Translations under genes and position numbers: made by a program
Notes under the pieces: model-generated
The model's input: only the letters and a program-made list of their open reading frames with translations
What the model was told of the DNA's origin: nothing
Databases searched by the model: none
In this document: positions 33,986-42,098 of the stretch, one piece after another
How positions within the stretch are numbered: position 1 is the first letter of the stretch
How the letters are laid out: each line of letters starts with the position of its first letter
Origin: an uncultured Pelagibacteraceae bacterium
Lineage (GTDB): Bacteria > Pseudomonadota > Alphaproteobacteria > Pelagibacterales > Pelagibacteraceae
Direction: 5' to 3'
NCBI GenBank assembly: GCA_902589455.1
Contig: CACISX010000007.1
Span: 1-51,702 of the forward strand
Length of the DNA: 51,702 nt

Positions 33986-34009
33986 AAAGGCCCCATTTCT
34001 GGGGCCTTT
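33986..34009 (-). terminator. Intrinsic terminator downstream of the upstream amt copy
   Basis: A perfect 9-bp stem AAAGGCCCC/GGGGCCTTT (33986-33994 and 34001-34009) with a 6-nt loop. On the minus strand it is followed by a T-rich run (TTTTTATTTTA form), so it ends the transcript coming from 35418. It separates the two amt units. Confidence 0.92.
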
Positions 34010-34053
34010 AGTTAACTAACTAGAGAGAGAGATTTTAGTTAATTTTGTTTTAC

Positions 34054-34098
34054 AGAGGCTCTTCAATGAGATAACGACATGGAGATCGAAGAGCCTCT
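34054..34098 (-). ncRNA. Candidate 3'-UTR small RNA hairpin downstream of amt
   Basis: Between the amt stop (34117) and its terminator (34009) an 11-bp perfect stem (AGAGGCTCTTC at 34054-34064 with GAAGAGCCTCT at 34088-34098) closes a 23-nt loop. No U-run follows it, so it is not the terminator. On the minus strand it is followed by a CU-repeat tract (complement of 34022-34033) and then the true terminator. Stem-loop, single-stranded CU tract and terminator is the layout of an sRNA released from a 3' UTR. Call is by structure only. Confidence 0.4.
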
Positions 34099-34116
34099 AT
34101 ATTGCATTGCATGCAA

Positions 34117-35418
34117 TTAGTCACGAATTGCGTATGCTATTACTCCTGTTTCTGTAACGTCAGTACCTTTGGTTTCAGCTTCTTTACTCAACCTAATTCC
34201 AAATGTAGCTTTCATTATTGACCAGATAATATAGGACACAGCAAACACAAAAATGTTAATTGAAAGTACACCAATTAATTGTGCACTAAACGATGCATCA
34301 GTATTTGTTAATGGTACTGCTAATGTTCCCCAAATACCAGCAAACATGTGAGCTGGAATTGCACCTACAACATCGTCAAGTTTGAAACTGAATAATAGTT
34401 TAGTTCCAAATACAACAATCATTCCACCTACTGCTCCAATAAAGATAGCAGCTAAAGGTGATGGCGCCAATGGTTCAGCAGTAACAGCTACAAGACCACC
34501 AATTGCTCCGTTTAACATTTGAATTACATCCGTTTTACCAAACATTAATCTTGTGATTATTGCTGCAGCCATTACACCACCACAAGCAGCAAGATTAGTA
34601 TTGATAAATATACTTGATACAGCAACTGCATCATCAAATGTTCCAATAGCTAGTTGAGATCCACCATTGAATCCAAACCAACCTAACCATAATATAAATA
34701 CTCCAACAGTTACTAATGGGATTGAAGAAGCAGCAAAAGGTTTAATTGCTTTTGCCTCACCTTTGCTATCAAATCTTCCATATCTAGCACCTAATAACAT
34801 GATACCTGCTAAAGCAGCTGCACCACCTGTTGAGTGTACTAATGTTGAACCAGCAAAATCAGAGAATCCTAGTTCTGCTAACCAGCCTCCACCCCATTGC
34901 CAGCCCATAACGATTGGATAAATTACTCCAGCTAAAATAGCTGCAAATAAGAAAAACGGCCAAAGCTTAATTCTTTCAGCCATGGCACCTGAACAAATTG
35001 AGACTGTTGTTGCACAGAATACCATTTGAAAGAACCAGTCTGATCCATCAGCATAACCTGTGTCAACTGCACTTGCATCTGACCAAGGTGTAAATGTTCC
35101 AATATATCCTCCTTCAGGAATTCCATAAGCTAAATTATAGCCAAAAAGCCAAAACATAATTCCAGCAATTGAATATAGACCTATGTTTTTAGCACAAATT
35201 ACTGATACACTTTTTGAAGTTACCATACCAGATTCTAGCATTGCAAAACCTGCAGCCATGAACATGACAAGGAAACCACAAATTAAAAATAGTAGCGAGT
35301 TAAATATCGCTTGAACTTCTCCAGAGACTGTTGTCTCTGCCATACCTGCACTACTCATGTTTAATAAAAATATTAAACTTAAAAGTGGTGCTGATATTTT
35401 TTTTATTATTTTAGTCAT
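34117..35418 (-). CDS. amt: Ammonium transporter, upstream copy
   Basis: A 433-residue Amt/Mep/Rh channel: signal peptide about residues 1-27, then FMAAGFAMLESGMVTSKSVSVICAKN, GWQWGGGWLAELGFSDFAGSTLVHSTGGAAALAG with the conserved His, and FINTNLAACGGVMAAAIITRL. At the second twin-His region it has N-T-N-L-A where the other copy has N-T-H-L-A, a difference that could affect transport. Shine-Dalgarno GGAGG is strong. It has its own upstream palindrome (35495-35509) and its own terminator, so both copies seem to be separately controlled. Confidence 0.96.
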   Translation of the reverse strand: MTKIIKKISAPLLSLIFLLNMSSAGMAETTVSGEVQAIFNSLLFLICGFLVMFMAAGFAMLESGMVTSKSVSVICAKNIGLYSIAGIMFWLFGYNLAYGIPEGGYIGTFTPWSDASAVDTGYADGSDWFFQMVFCATTVSICSGAMAERIKLWPFFLFAAILAGVIYPIVMGWQWGGGWLAELGFSDFAGSTLVHSTGGAAALAGIMLLGARYGRFDSKGEAKAIKPFAASSIPLVTVGVFILWLGWFGFNGGSQLAIGTFDDAVAVSSIFINTNLAACGGVMAAAIITRLMFGKTDVIQMLNGAIGGLVAVTAEPLAPSPLAAIFIGAVGGMIVVFGTKLLFSFKLDDVVGAIPAHMFAGIWGTLAVPLTNTDASFSAQLIGVLSINIFVFAVSYIIWSIMKATFGIRLSKEAETKGTDVTETGVIAYAIRD

Positions 35419-35494
35419 TAGACCTCCACTTGATTAAGAGTTGACTTATATTTCTAAAAAATTTTAAAACTAACGCTGATTAGGAAAATTGGCT

Positions 35495-35509
35495 ATGCAG
35501 TTTTTGCAT
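35495..35509. promoter_or_regulatory. Palindrome ATGCW-N5-WGCAT upstream of amt (upstream copy)
   Basis: ATGCA (35495-35499), five bases, TGCAT (35505-35509), lying 77-91 bp upstream of the start. Same arms and same arm spacing as the element before the other amt gene. Candidate nitrogen-response operator. Confidence 0.5.
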
Positions 35510-35514
35510 ATAGT

Positions 35515-35553
35515 AACAGCCCTAAACGTGTTTTTAAAAACGTAAGGGCTGTT
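35515..35553 (-). terminator. Long hairpin after the HU gene
   Basis: AACAGCCCT (35515-35523) pairs with AGGGCTGTT (35545-35553), and an inner ACG/CGT plus T5/A5 continue the stem after a small internal loop, giving a 39-nt structure 9 bp after the HU stop. No clear U-run follows on the minus strand, so it may act as a 3'-end stabiliser or weak terminator before the amt promoter. Confidence 0.6.
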
Positions 35554-35562
35554 AAAAAAATA

Positions 35563-35838
35563 TTATCGATTAAATACTTCTTTTAAAGCTTTAGCTGGTA
35601 AGAATTTTACTTTTTGAGAAGCAGCGATTTGTATCTGCTCACCAGTTCTAGGGTTTCTTCCAACTCTTGCTTTTCTCTTAGCAACTTTATAAGTACCAAA
35701 CCCAGCAATTTTTACTGAGTCATCACCTTTTAGAGCATCTAAAATAGTGTTGGTAATTGTATCAAAAGTTCGCTCAGCATCTGCTTTACTCATATTTAAT
35801 GAGCCAGAAAGCTTAGCAATTAGTTGTTTTTTGTTCAT
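35563..35838 (-). CDS. hupB: HU-family DNA-binding protein
   Basis: A 91-residue histone-like protein. It starts MNKKQLIAKLSGSLNMSKADAERTFD, has KIAGFGTYKVAKRKARVGRNPRTGEQIQI with the DNA-binding beta-arm (R-x-G-R-N-P-x-T-G signature, residues about 56-68), and ends KVKFLPAKALKEVFNR. HU bends and compacts DNA. The start has a good GGAG Shine-Dalgarno. A 12-bp perfect palindrome ACAACATGTTGT lies upstream at 35928-35939. Confidence 0.97.
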   Translation of the reverse strand: MNKKQLIAKLSGSLNMSKADAERTFDTITNTILDALKGDDSVKIAGFGTYKVAKRKARVGRNPRTGEQIQIAASQKVKFLPAKALKEVFNR

Positions 35839-35996
35839 TTTAGCTCCGGTTTTGTTGGTTAATATTCATACTTGCCATAAACGTTGATAAATCAAGCTTT
35901 TTTTTAGTGCCTTAAATTTTTTAATACACAACATGTTGTTGATAGTTAAAAAAGTCTCTATTTTATTGACTTTTTTTAAGTATTTTAAAAAATAAT

Positions 35997-37109
35997 TTAT
36001 CTAAATAAACCTAGGTCTTTTAAGTCATTAAATGTCGTAAAAAACATCAATGATAACAATAAAAACAAACCGATTCGAAAAAATCCTTCTTGTGTTTTTT
36101 GTGATAAAGGACGGCCTAAAACTTTTTCAAAAGCATAGAACATTAAGTGACCACCATCTAACATTGGTATTGGAAATAAGTTAATCAACCCTAAACTTAT
36201 AGAAATATAAGCCATCATACTAATGAAGGCCAAAACACCAAACGTAGCAACTTGACCGGAAATTTTAGCAATTCTAATTGGACCTCCCAATTGAGAAGTA
36301 TCTGCTTTACCTAATATCATTCCTCCTATGTATTTTAAAGAAGAGACACTAACAAAATAAACTTCATTAGCTGCATGATATAACGCTTGTGCTGGACCTA
36401 GTTTTACATGATTAATTTTATCGTTATAAGCACTTAACTTAATTCCTACCATTCTTTTATTAATTTTATTTCCTAAACCATCATCTCCTTCAACTACATT
36501 TGGTTTTACTTTTAGTATTAACTCATCATAAGAACGCTTAACTTTAAAGTCTATAAAATCCCCTGTAGACATAGTTATATACTTAGAAACCTCCATAATA
36601 CTTTTAACTTCGTTACCATCAATTTCTAAAATTACATCTTCATTTTTTAATCCTCCCATCATTGCTGGGCTATCTTTTTGAACTTCACTGATTACTGCCG
36701 GAGTAAAATCCTTACCAACAAATGTATAAATACAAAAAAAAATTACTATTGCTAACAAGAAGTTAGCCAAAGGTCCGCCAAAAACAATTAATACTCTTTG
36801 ATATAGAGGTTTTAATATAAATAATTTTTCTCTTTCCTCTTCATTATATTTTTCTAAAATCTCTTCTTGATCTGCTTGTGAATAAACATTCCGATCACCA
36901 AAAAACTTAACATAACCACCTAAAGGAATAGCGCAAATTTTCCATCTTGTTCCTTGTTTATCATTCCAACCAAATAATTCTTTACCAAATCCAATTGAAA
37001 AATCTGTTACCCCTACTCCATATTTTCTTGCAAAATAATAATGTCCATATTCATGTATAAAAACTACTACTAAAATTAATATTAAAAATGGAATTATATA
37101 ACTAAGCAT
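35997..37109 (-). CDS. rseP: RIP metalloprotease RseP (site-2 protease)
   Basis: A 370-residue intramembrane zinc protease. The active site is H19-E-Y-G-H23 in the first helix (FIHEYGHYYFARKYG), and the third metal ligand is Asp in the LDGGHLMFY motif near residue 315. Between them lies one PDZ domain (about 125-215, around KDSPAMMGGLKNEDVILEIDG). RseP cuts anti-sigma factors and leftover signal peptides. In many proteobacteria rseP lies with dxr and bamA; here neither is adjacent, the neighbours being HU and a DAO oxidoreductase. Confidence 0.93.
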   Translation of the reverse strand: MLSYIIPFLILILVVVFIHEYGHYYFARKYGVGVTDFSIGFGKELFGWNDKQGTRWKICAIPLGGYVKFFGDRNVYSQADQEEILEKYNEEEREKLFILKPLYQRVLIVFGGPLANFLLAIVIFFCIYTFVGKDFTPAVISEVQKDSPAMMGGLKNEDVILEIDGNEVKSIMEVSKYITMSTGDFIDFKVKRSYDELILKVKPNVVEGDDGLGNKINKRMVGIKLSAYNDKINHVKLGPAQALYHAANEVYFVSVSSLKYIGGMILGKADTSQLGGPIRIAKISGQVATFGVLAFISMMAYISISLGLINLFPIPMLDGGHLMFYAFEKVLGRPLSQKTQEGFFRIGLFLLLSLMFFTTFNDLKDLGLFR

Positions 37110-37150
37110 ATTTCTATATTTTAAATTAATATTAAATTATTCACAACAGT

Positions 37151-38497
37151 TCAGATGTTAAATTTATCTTTAATTTTATAAAAAAAAATAGCTAATCTGA
37201 AATAAAAAACTCTTAGTTGTGGAAAGATAAATTTCTTTGGTAAACCTTTATAAATATTTGAAATATCTAAATCTTTACTATTGGATGAAAAAACAAGTTT
37301 AGACAATTGTTTTCCTGTCCATGGTGCCGCACTCACGCCAACTCCGCTATATCCAAATCCATAATAAATTTCTTCATTTTCTATTTTGCCAATTGAAGGA
37401 GTAAGCTTTTGCGATAAAGCTATTAATCCCCTCCAATTATATTCAACAGTAATATTGTTCCACTTAGGAAAAATGTTTTTTAAAAATTTTTCCATATCAT
37501 TTGCCCTATTTAGATTAGATTGATCGCTTCCTTCAAAATCTCCTCTAGTTCCAAATAAAATTCGATTATCAGGTAACTTTCGATAATAATATAAAAGATT
37601 TTTTGAGTTAGCTATTGGAGCATGAGTATTAAAGTTATGTAAGTTAAGCTCTTCATTTGTGAGTGTTCTCGTCACAATAATATTTGAAATAACTGGTAAA
37701 ACTCTTCCATCTAATTCTGGAATTAATCCTTCTTGATAAAATCCGTTGGTTGCAACTACAATTTTTTTTGTTTTTATAGATCCCTCATTAGTTTTTAAAA
37801 GATATGAACCATTTTCCTTTTCAATTTTATCTACTTTTGAGTTTTCATATATTTTTAATTTTTTAGATAAAGCATATTTTGCAAGTCCATTTACAAATTT
37901 TAGAGGATTAATTGCAAATCCAGGTTTATATGAAAAAGCTCCAAACTGTTCTGTTCCACCATGACCTATTTCATTAAATTCTTCTTTTGAATAAACTTGA
38001 GTTTCAATACCAAATTCTGACTTGTAAACCTCGGCTTGTTCTTTAATTTGTTGAAATTTATTTTTGTGATGAGCGACCACAAAGTTATTTTCACCTGTTA
38101 TATCACAATCAATATTATAATTATTTATAAGTTCTTTTGTATAATTAGATCCTTCTACAGAATTTTTAAAAAATTTTTTAGTTTCTTCTTTTCCATAAAC
38201 AGATTGCATTTTTTTTAATGACATCTTGCTAGGAGGTATACAGCAAAATCCAGCATTACGAGAAGAAGCTCCCCAACCTACTTTACCTGCCTCTACTAAA
38301 ACAACATCTAAATTATAATTTTCAATTAAATTTATTGCACAAAGTAAACCTGTATAACCACCACCAATTATAACTATTTCTGAATTAAAATCTTTTTGAA
38401 GTTTATCTAGATTTAAATTTTCACTTGAGGTTGCTTCCCAGTAACTACTAATAGGTTTATTAAACTGATAAATATCTGAATGATAAATATTATTCAT
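37151..38497 (-). CDS. DAO-family FAD-dependent oxidoreductase, second paralogue
   Basis: A 448-residue PuuB-like flavoprotein. FAD motif: VIIGGGYTGLLCAINL (near 42-57), then GKVGWGASSRNAGFC (near 72-86), VATNGFYQ (about 249), and GFGYSGVGVSAAPWTGKQL (about 397-415) at the C-terminus. It differs clearly from the gene at 8003-9304 (different motif wording and C-terminus). Substrate unknown; amines, sarcosine-like compounds and D-amino acids are the family range. It overlaps the ytoQ-like gene by 4 bp. Confidence 0.87.
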   Translation of the reverse strand: MNNIYHSDIYQFNKPISSYWEATSSENLNLDKLQKDFNSEIVIIGGGYTGLLCAINLIENYNLDVVLVEAGKVGWGASSRNAGFCCIPPSKMSLKKMQSVYGKEETKKFFKNSVEGSNYTKELINNYNIDCDITGENNFVVAHHKNKFQQIKEQAEVYKSEFGIETQVYSKEEFNEIGHGGTEQFGAFSYKPGFAINPLKFVNGLAKYALSKKLKIYENSKVDKIEKENGSYLLKTNEGSIKTKKIVVATNGFYQEGLIPELDGRVLPVISNIIVTRTLTNEELNLHNFNTHAPIANSKNLLYYYRKLPDNRILFGTRGDFEGSDQSNLNRANDMEKFLKNIFPKWNNITVEYNWRGLIALSQKLTPSIGKIENEEIYYGFGYSGVGVSAAPWTGKQLSKLVFSSNSKDLDISNIYKGLPKKFIFPQLRVFYFRLAIFFYKIKDKFNI

Positions 38498-38946
38498 CTA
38501 TCAAGAGAACCACTCAATACATATTTTAGTATTCTAACAGCTTGTTCTTGATCTAAAGCAACAGCTGATGCTGATGCATCAACTTCTTTCAATGCATGTT
38601 GCTGATCCTCATTGTGAATTATGATAATTGATTTGTTTAAAGCAGCAGCGTAACCAGCATCGAAAGCAGCATTCCATTGTTTATATTTTTCACCAAATTT
38701 TACGATAATTACATCACAATCTTTGATAGATTTTTTTGTTCTAATTGAATTAATATTTGCTCCTTTTCTATCTTTCCAAAAATTTTTATCTTCAGGTCCT
38801 AAAATTTCAACTCCACAATCATCTGAGGATGCATGGTCAGTAACAGGAGATGAAAATTGAATATCTAGATTTTGTTTTTTACAACTGTCAATGATCTCAT
38901 CACGCCAATTAGTGTGTATTTCACCTGCTAAATAAACTTTCAACAT
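38494..38946 (-). CDS. YtoQ-family protein
   Basis: A 150-residue protein beginning LKVYLAGEIHTNWRDEII, with FSSPVTDHASSDDCGV, ILGPEDKNFWKDRKGANINSIRTKKSI and QWNAAFDAGYAAALNKSIIIIHN. These are the YtoQ signatures and resemble nucleoside 2-deoxyribosyltransferase-like folds (Y-L-A-G start, then A-F-D-A-G-Y-A). The function is not established. It is coupled to the DAO gene by a 4-bp overlap. Confidence 0.88.
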   Translation of the reverse strand: MLKVYLAGEIHTNWRDEIIDSCKKQNLDIQFSSPVTDHASSDDCGVEILGPEDKNFWKDRKGANINSIRTKKSIKDCDVIIVKFGEKYKQWNAAFDAGYAAALNKSIIIIHNEDQQHALKEVDASASAVALDQEQAVRILKYVLSGSLDR

Positions 38947-39032
38947 TAATCTCTCCTTAGAATTTAATTTTTTTTATATAATATTATCTTTAATTTAATT
39001 TAATAAAAAATAGTTTATTATATAAATAAATT

Positions 39033-39518
39033 ATGCCTTCATTCGATGTAATAAGCAAAATTAATTATCAAGAATTTGATAATGCTTTGGCTAATTGTTT
39101 AAGAGAAATCAGTAATCGTTATGATTTTAAAGGGCTTCATATTTCAATTGAGCGAAAAGATAAATTAGTAACTACTAATGTCCCTGATGAATTAAAGCTA
39201 AAACAAGTTAATGAACTATTACAAACCCATTTAGTTAGAAGAAAAGTAGATCCCAGATTTTTAGAAATTAAAAGCTCAGAAGGTGCTTCAGGAGGATCCA
39301 TTAGACAAATAAGTGAACTAAAAGAAGGTATCAGCCAAGAGAATGCTAAAAAAGTAATTTCAGATATCAAAAAACTTAAACTTAAAATTCAAATTAAAAT
39401 TGAAGGCGATGAATTAAGAGTAGACGGCAAAAAAAAAGATGACCTTCAAGAAGCTATAGCTGCAATCAAAGCAATTGATATTGGGCTTCCAATAGACTTT
39501 GTAAACTTTAGAGATTAA
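39033..39518 (+). CDS. YajQ-family (DUF520) nucleotide-binding protein
   Basis: A 161-residue protein of normal family length. PSFDVISKINYQEFDNALANCLREISNRYDFKG at the start, REISNRYDFK being the family signature, and QIKIEGDELRVDGKKKDDLQEAIA near the end. YajQ proteins bind nucleotides, and a Xanthomonas homologue binds cyclic di-GMP; whether this one does is unknown. It is a single gene with its own 5' region, followed 85 bp later by the helicase gene. Confidence 0.95.
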   Translation: MPSFDVISKINYQEFDNALANCLREISNRYDFKGLHISIERKDKLVTTNVPDELKLKQVNELLQTHLVRRKVDPRFLEIKSSEGASGGSIRQISELKEGISQENAKKVISDIKKLKLKIQIKIEGDELRVDGKKKDDLQEAIAAIKAIDIGLPIDFVNFRD

Positions 39519-39603
39519 TCCTCTCAAACTATTTATTGTATTTGTTAGAAAAAGATATAAGCATCCAATAAATTACTTAAATATATTTATCTTTCCTGAC
39601 ACA

Positions 39604-40887
39604 ATGAATTTCTCAGATTTAAACATTCAAAATAAATTAAAAAAATCAATTGAATTGGCTGAATTTAAAGTTCCAACTCCCATCCAAAGTCAATCAATTC
39701 CGATTAGTTTGGAAGGAAAAGATGTTTTAGGAACCGCACAGACAGGAACTGGTAAAACCTTAGCGTTTACTATCCCAATGATAAATAAACTTCTTAAAGA
39801 TAAGCAAGCAATGGCATTAATTATTTGCCCAACAAGAGAACTTGCTACTCAAGTAATGGAAACAGTTTTAAAGCTAAATATTAGAGAAATAGGAATTGGC
39901 AACGCGCTTTTAATTGGTGGCGAGAGTATGCAAAAACAACTAAGACAATTAAATAAAAGAGCAAGAATTATTGTTGGAACACCAGGAAGAATAAATGACC
40001 ACATAGAACGTAAAAGTTTAAATCTATCAAAAGTAAATTATCTTGTTCTTGATGAAACTGATCGAATGTTAGACATGGGTTTTACTCCACAAATTGAATT
40101 GATTTTAAAATTTGTACCAAAGAAACATCAAACACTATTATTTTCAGCTACTTTACCAGAAAATATTTTAAAAATTTCACAAAAATATCTTAATAATCCT
40201 GAAAGAGTTTCAGTTGGGTCTTTATCAACACCAATTGAAAAAATTAAACAAGAAACGTTTCAAATTACACCTGATAAAAAATATCATGAATTAATTAATC
40301 AGTTAGTTGAAAGAAGTGGTTCTATTTTGGTTTTTGTTAAAACTAAACATGGTGCAGATAAAATAGTTAAGCGATTAAAATATGATGGACATAAAGCTGA
40401 TGCTATCCATGGTAATCTAAGGCAAAGCAAAAGAGACAGAGTTATTAGAGGATTTAGAAATGGTAATAGTAGAATTTTAGTTGCAACAGATGTAGCGGCA
40501 AGAGGTTTAGATATACCAGTTATAAAACATGTAATTAATTATGATCTTCCGCAAGTGCCAGAAGATTATATTCATCGAATAGGTAGAACTGGTAGAGCTG
40601 GAAAAGATGGTTCAGCTTTAACCTTTTTAACTAACAACGATAGAAATATGTGGAGATCGATCCAAAAACTAATTGATCCAGATTTTAAAGTTAAAGAAGA
40701 AGCAAAACCAAACAACCAAAAAGGAAAGAAATTTAATAAAAAAAATAAATTTAAGAAGAAATTTTCAAATAAAAAATTTAACAAAAAGAAAAAATTTAAA
40801 TCTTTTGAAAAGAAAAATAATAAAAGAAAATTTAAGAATAGAAAAAGACCTAAAAATTTTAAATTTAAGAAAAATAAACGTAAATAA
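39604..40887 (+). CDS. rhlE: DEAD-box RNA helicase, RhlE-like
   Basis: A 427-residue helicase core plus tail. Motif I is AQTGTGKT (45-52), Ia PTREL, Ib TPGR, II D150-E-T-D153 (usual DEAD has Ala at 152), III SAT, IV VFVKT, V ATDVAARGLD, VI HRIGRTGR. From about residue 360 the tail is almost only Lys, Asn, Phe and Arg, a flexible RNA-binding extension common in cold-water and AT-rich bacteria. Probably acts in ribosome assembly or mRNA decay. Its stop is 2 bp from the convergent SRAP gene. Confidence 0.93.
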   Translation: MNFSDLNIQNKLKKSIELAEFKVPTPIQSQSIPISLEGKDVLGTAQTGTGKTLAFTIPMINKLLKDKQAMALIICPTRELATQVMETVLKLNIREIGIGNALLIGGESMQKQLRQLNKRARIIVGTPGRINDHIERKSLNLSKVNYLVLDETDRMLDMGFTPQIELILKFVPKKHQTLLFSATLPENILKISQKYLNNPERVSVGSLSTPIEKIKQETFQITPDKKYHELINQLVERSGSILVFVKTKHGADKIVKRLKYDGHKADAIHGNLRQSKRDRVIRGFRNGNSRILVATDVAARGLDIPVIKHVINYDLPQVPEDYIHRIGRTGRAGKDGSALTFLTNNDRNMWRSIQKLIDPDFKVKEEAKPNNQKGKKFNKKNKFKKKFSNKKFNKKKKFKSFEKKNNKRKFKNRKRPKNFKFKKNKRK

Positions 40888-40889
40888 AA

Positions 40890-41510
40890 TTATACTTTTT
40901 GAATTAGGGAAGCACTATTATTTGTAGGTTTATTAACGTCTTTTGACACTTCATGAAAAATTAAATTAGGAATTTTACGTTCTTTTAAAAATGCTGAACC
41001 TTGTAATTCTAAATTTAAATAACGATTAATATCAGCTTGATTTAAAATAACTGGTTGTCTGTGATGAATTTCATTTATGTTATCTTTTGCATCTTCTGTA
41101 ATCAAACAAAACTGATCGTTTTCAAAGATACCAGCAATATAAATAGTGTTAGTATCTTCACGAGTAAAATAATGGGGAGTTTTTTCTTTCTCTTCCCTTT
41201 TCCATTCATAAAAACCATCCGCAACTGCAACGCATCGGTTGTTTTTAATCAATTTTTTGAATGAAACTTTTTCATCAATAGTCTCAAGTCTTGCATTAAT
41301 CAAAGCTTTAAAATCTTTATCTTTAGCCCATCCTGGAACTAAACCCCATTGTAGATTTTCTAAAGTATTTCCATTTTTATATTTTTTTATTACAGGCAGT
41401 TTTTGATATGGATGAGCATTATAGTTTTCGGTATCCTCAACCTGAATTGCAGATTTAACTAATTTATTTGTTTTTGTTACAGGGTTTTTTACTACGTATC
41501 TTCCACACAT
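40890..41510 (-). CDS. SRAP (HMCES/YedK) abasic-site protein
   Basis: A 206-residue SOS response-associated peptidase family protein. The catalytic Cys is residue 2 of the MCGRYVV start, which becomes N-terminal after Met removal and forms a thiazolidine link to abasic sites in single-stranded DNA. Other motifs are WGLVPGWAKD (near 57), NARLETIDEK (about 73), CVAVADGFYEWKR (about 93) and HHRQPVIL (about 148) with the active-site His. It overlaps the next gene's start by one base. Family function is well established in YedK/HMCES. Confidence 0.95.
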   Translation of the reverse strand: MCGRYVVKNPVTKTNKLVKSAIQVEDTENYNAHPYQKLPVIKKYKNGNTLENLQWGLVPGWAKDKDFKALINARLETIDEKVSFKKLIKNNRCVAVADGFYEWKREEKEKTPHYFTREDTNTIYIAGIFENDQFCLITEDAKDNINEIHHRQPVILNQADINRYLNLELQGSAFLKERKIPNLIFHEVSKDVNKPTNNSASLIQKV

Positions 41511-42058
41511 TATATTGTTTGCTGTTTCATTAATTCTTCTATTTGCTTAATCATTATTTTTGGTGATCTCATAGCAGGATAAATTTCTTGTGCTTGTTCA
41601 TAACTTCTAATCGCTTTTTCATAATTCTTTAGTTGAATATTTACCAAACCTTGTCCTGCCAAAGCGCCGAAGTGTCTTTGTTCTAAGGCTAATACTTTAT
41701 CTATATCATCTTGTGATTTTTTAAATTCTCCTAACATATAAAGCACTGTTGCCCTTTTATTCCAAGCCTCGGACCAACTTTGATCAAGATTAATAACTTC
41801 AGTAAAAATATCTTTCGCTTTTAAATAATTTTGATCTCTCACAAATTGAGAGCCCTCCTCTAATCTTGCTGTAAGTTTTTCATCTGTTGGATGGGTGCTC
41901 CATAAAGCCCAAATTTCTTGTTCGATCATTAAAGCTACTTTTGATTCATTAGCTTTTAACTCATTAAACAATTGGTTTAGTCTAGTATCCCTTTCATTTG
42001 CTAAAGAGCTAACCTGTAAAAATAAATAAAACAAAATTACTAAGAATAACTTCTTCAT
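41510..42058 (-). CDS. Secreted TPR-repeat protein
   Basis: A 182-residue protein with a signal peptide (about 1-20, ending SLA). Two to three TPR units follow: FVRDQNYLKAKDIFTEVINLDQSWSEAWNKRATVLYMLGEFKKSQDDIDKVLALEQRHFGALAGQGLVNIQLKNYEKAIRSYEQAQEIYP. It is a periplasmic adaptor with no enzymatic motif. It shares one base with the SRAP start. Similar short TPR proteins are common in alphaproteobacteria with no assigned role. Confidence 0.85.
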   Translation of the reverse strand: MKKLFLVILFYLFLQVSSLANERDTRLNQLFNELKANESKVALMIEQEIWALWSTHPTDEKLTARLEEGSQFVRDQNYLKAKDIFTEVINLDQSWSEAWNKRATVLYMLGEFKKSQDDIDKVLALEQRHFGALAGQGLVNIQLKNYEKAIRSYEQAQEIYPAMRSPKIMIKQIEELMKQQTI

Positions 42059-42098
42059 ATTTAAATATTATCAAATATTAGAATTAGAGTCTTCGGTC

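Noticed and set aside
40690..40887. Tandem repeat or CRISPR-like array in the helicase tail
   Set aside because: The repetition is irregular Lys/Asn/Phe codons inside the coding frame, with no spacer-repeat structure.
40673..40927. Second frame over the helicase tail
   Set aside because: It comes from the A-rich Lys tail read in another frame; no start signal and no known domain.
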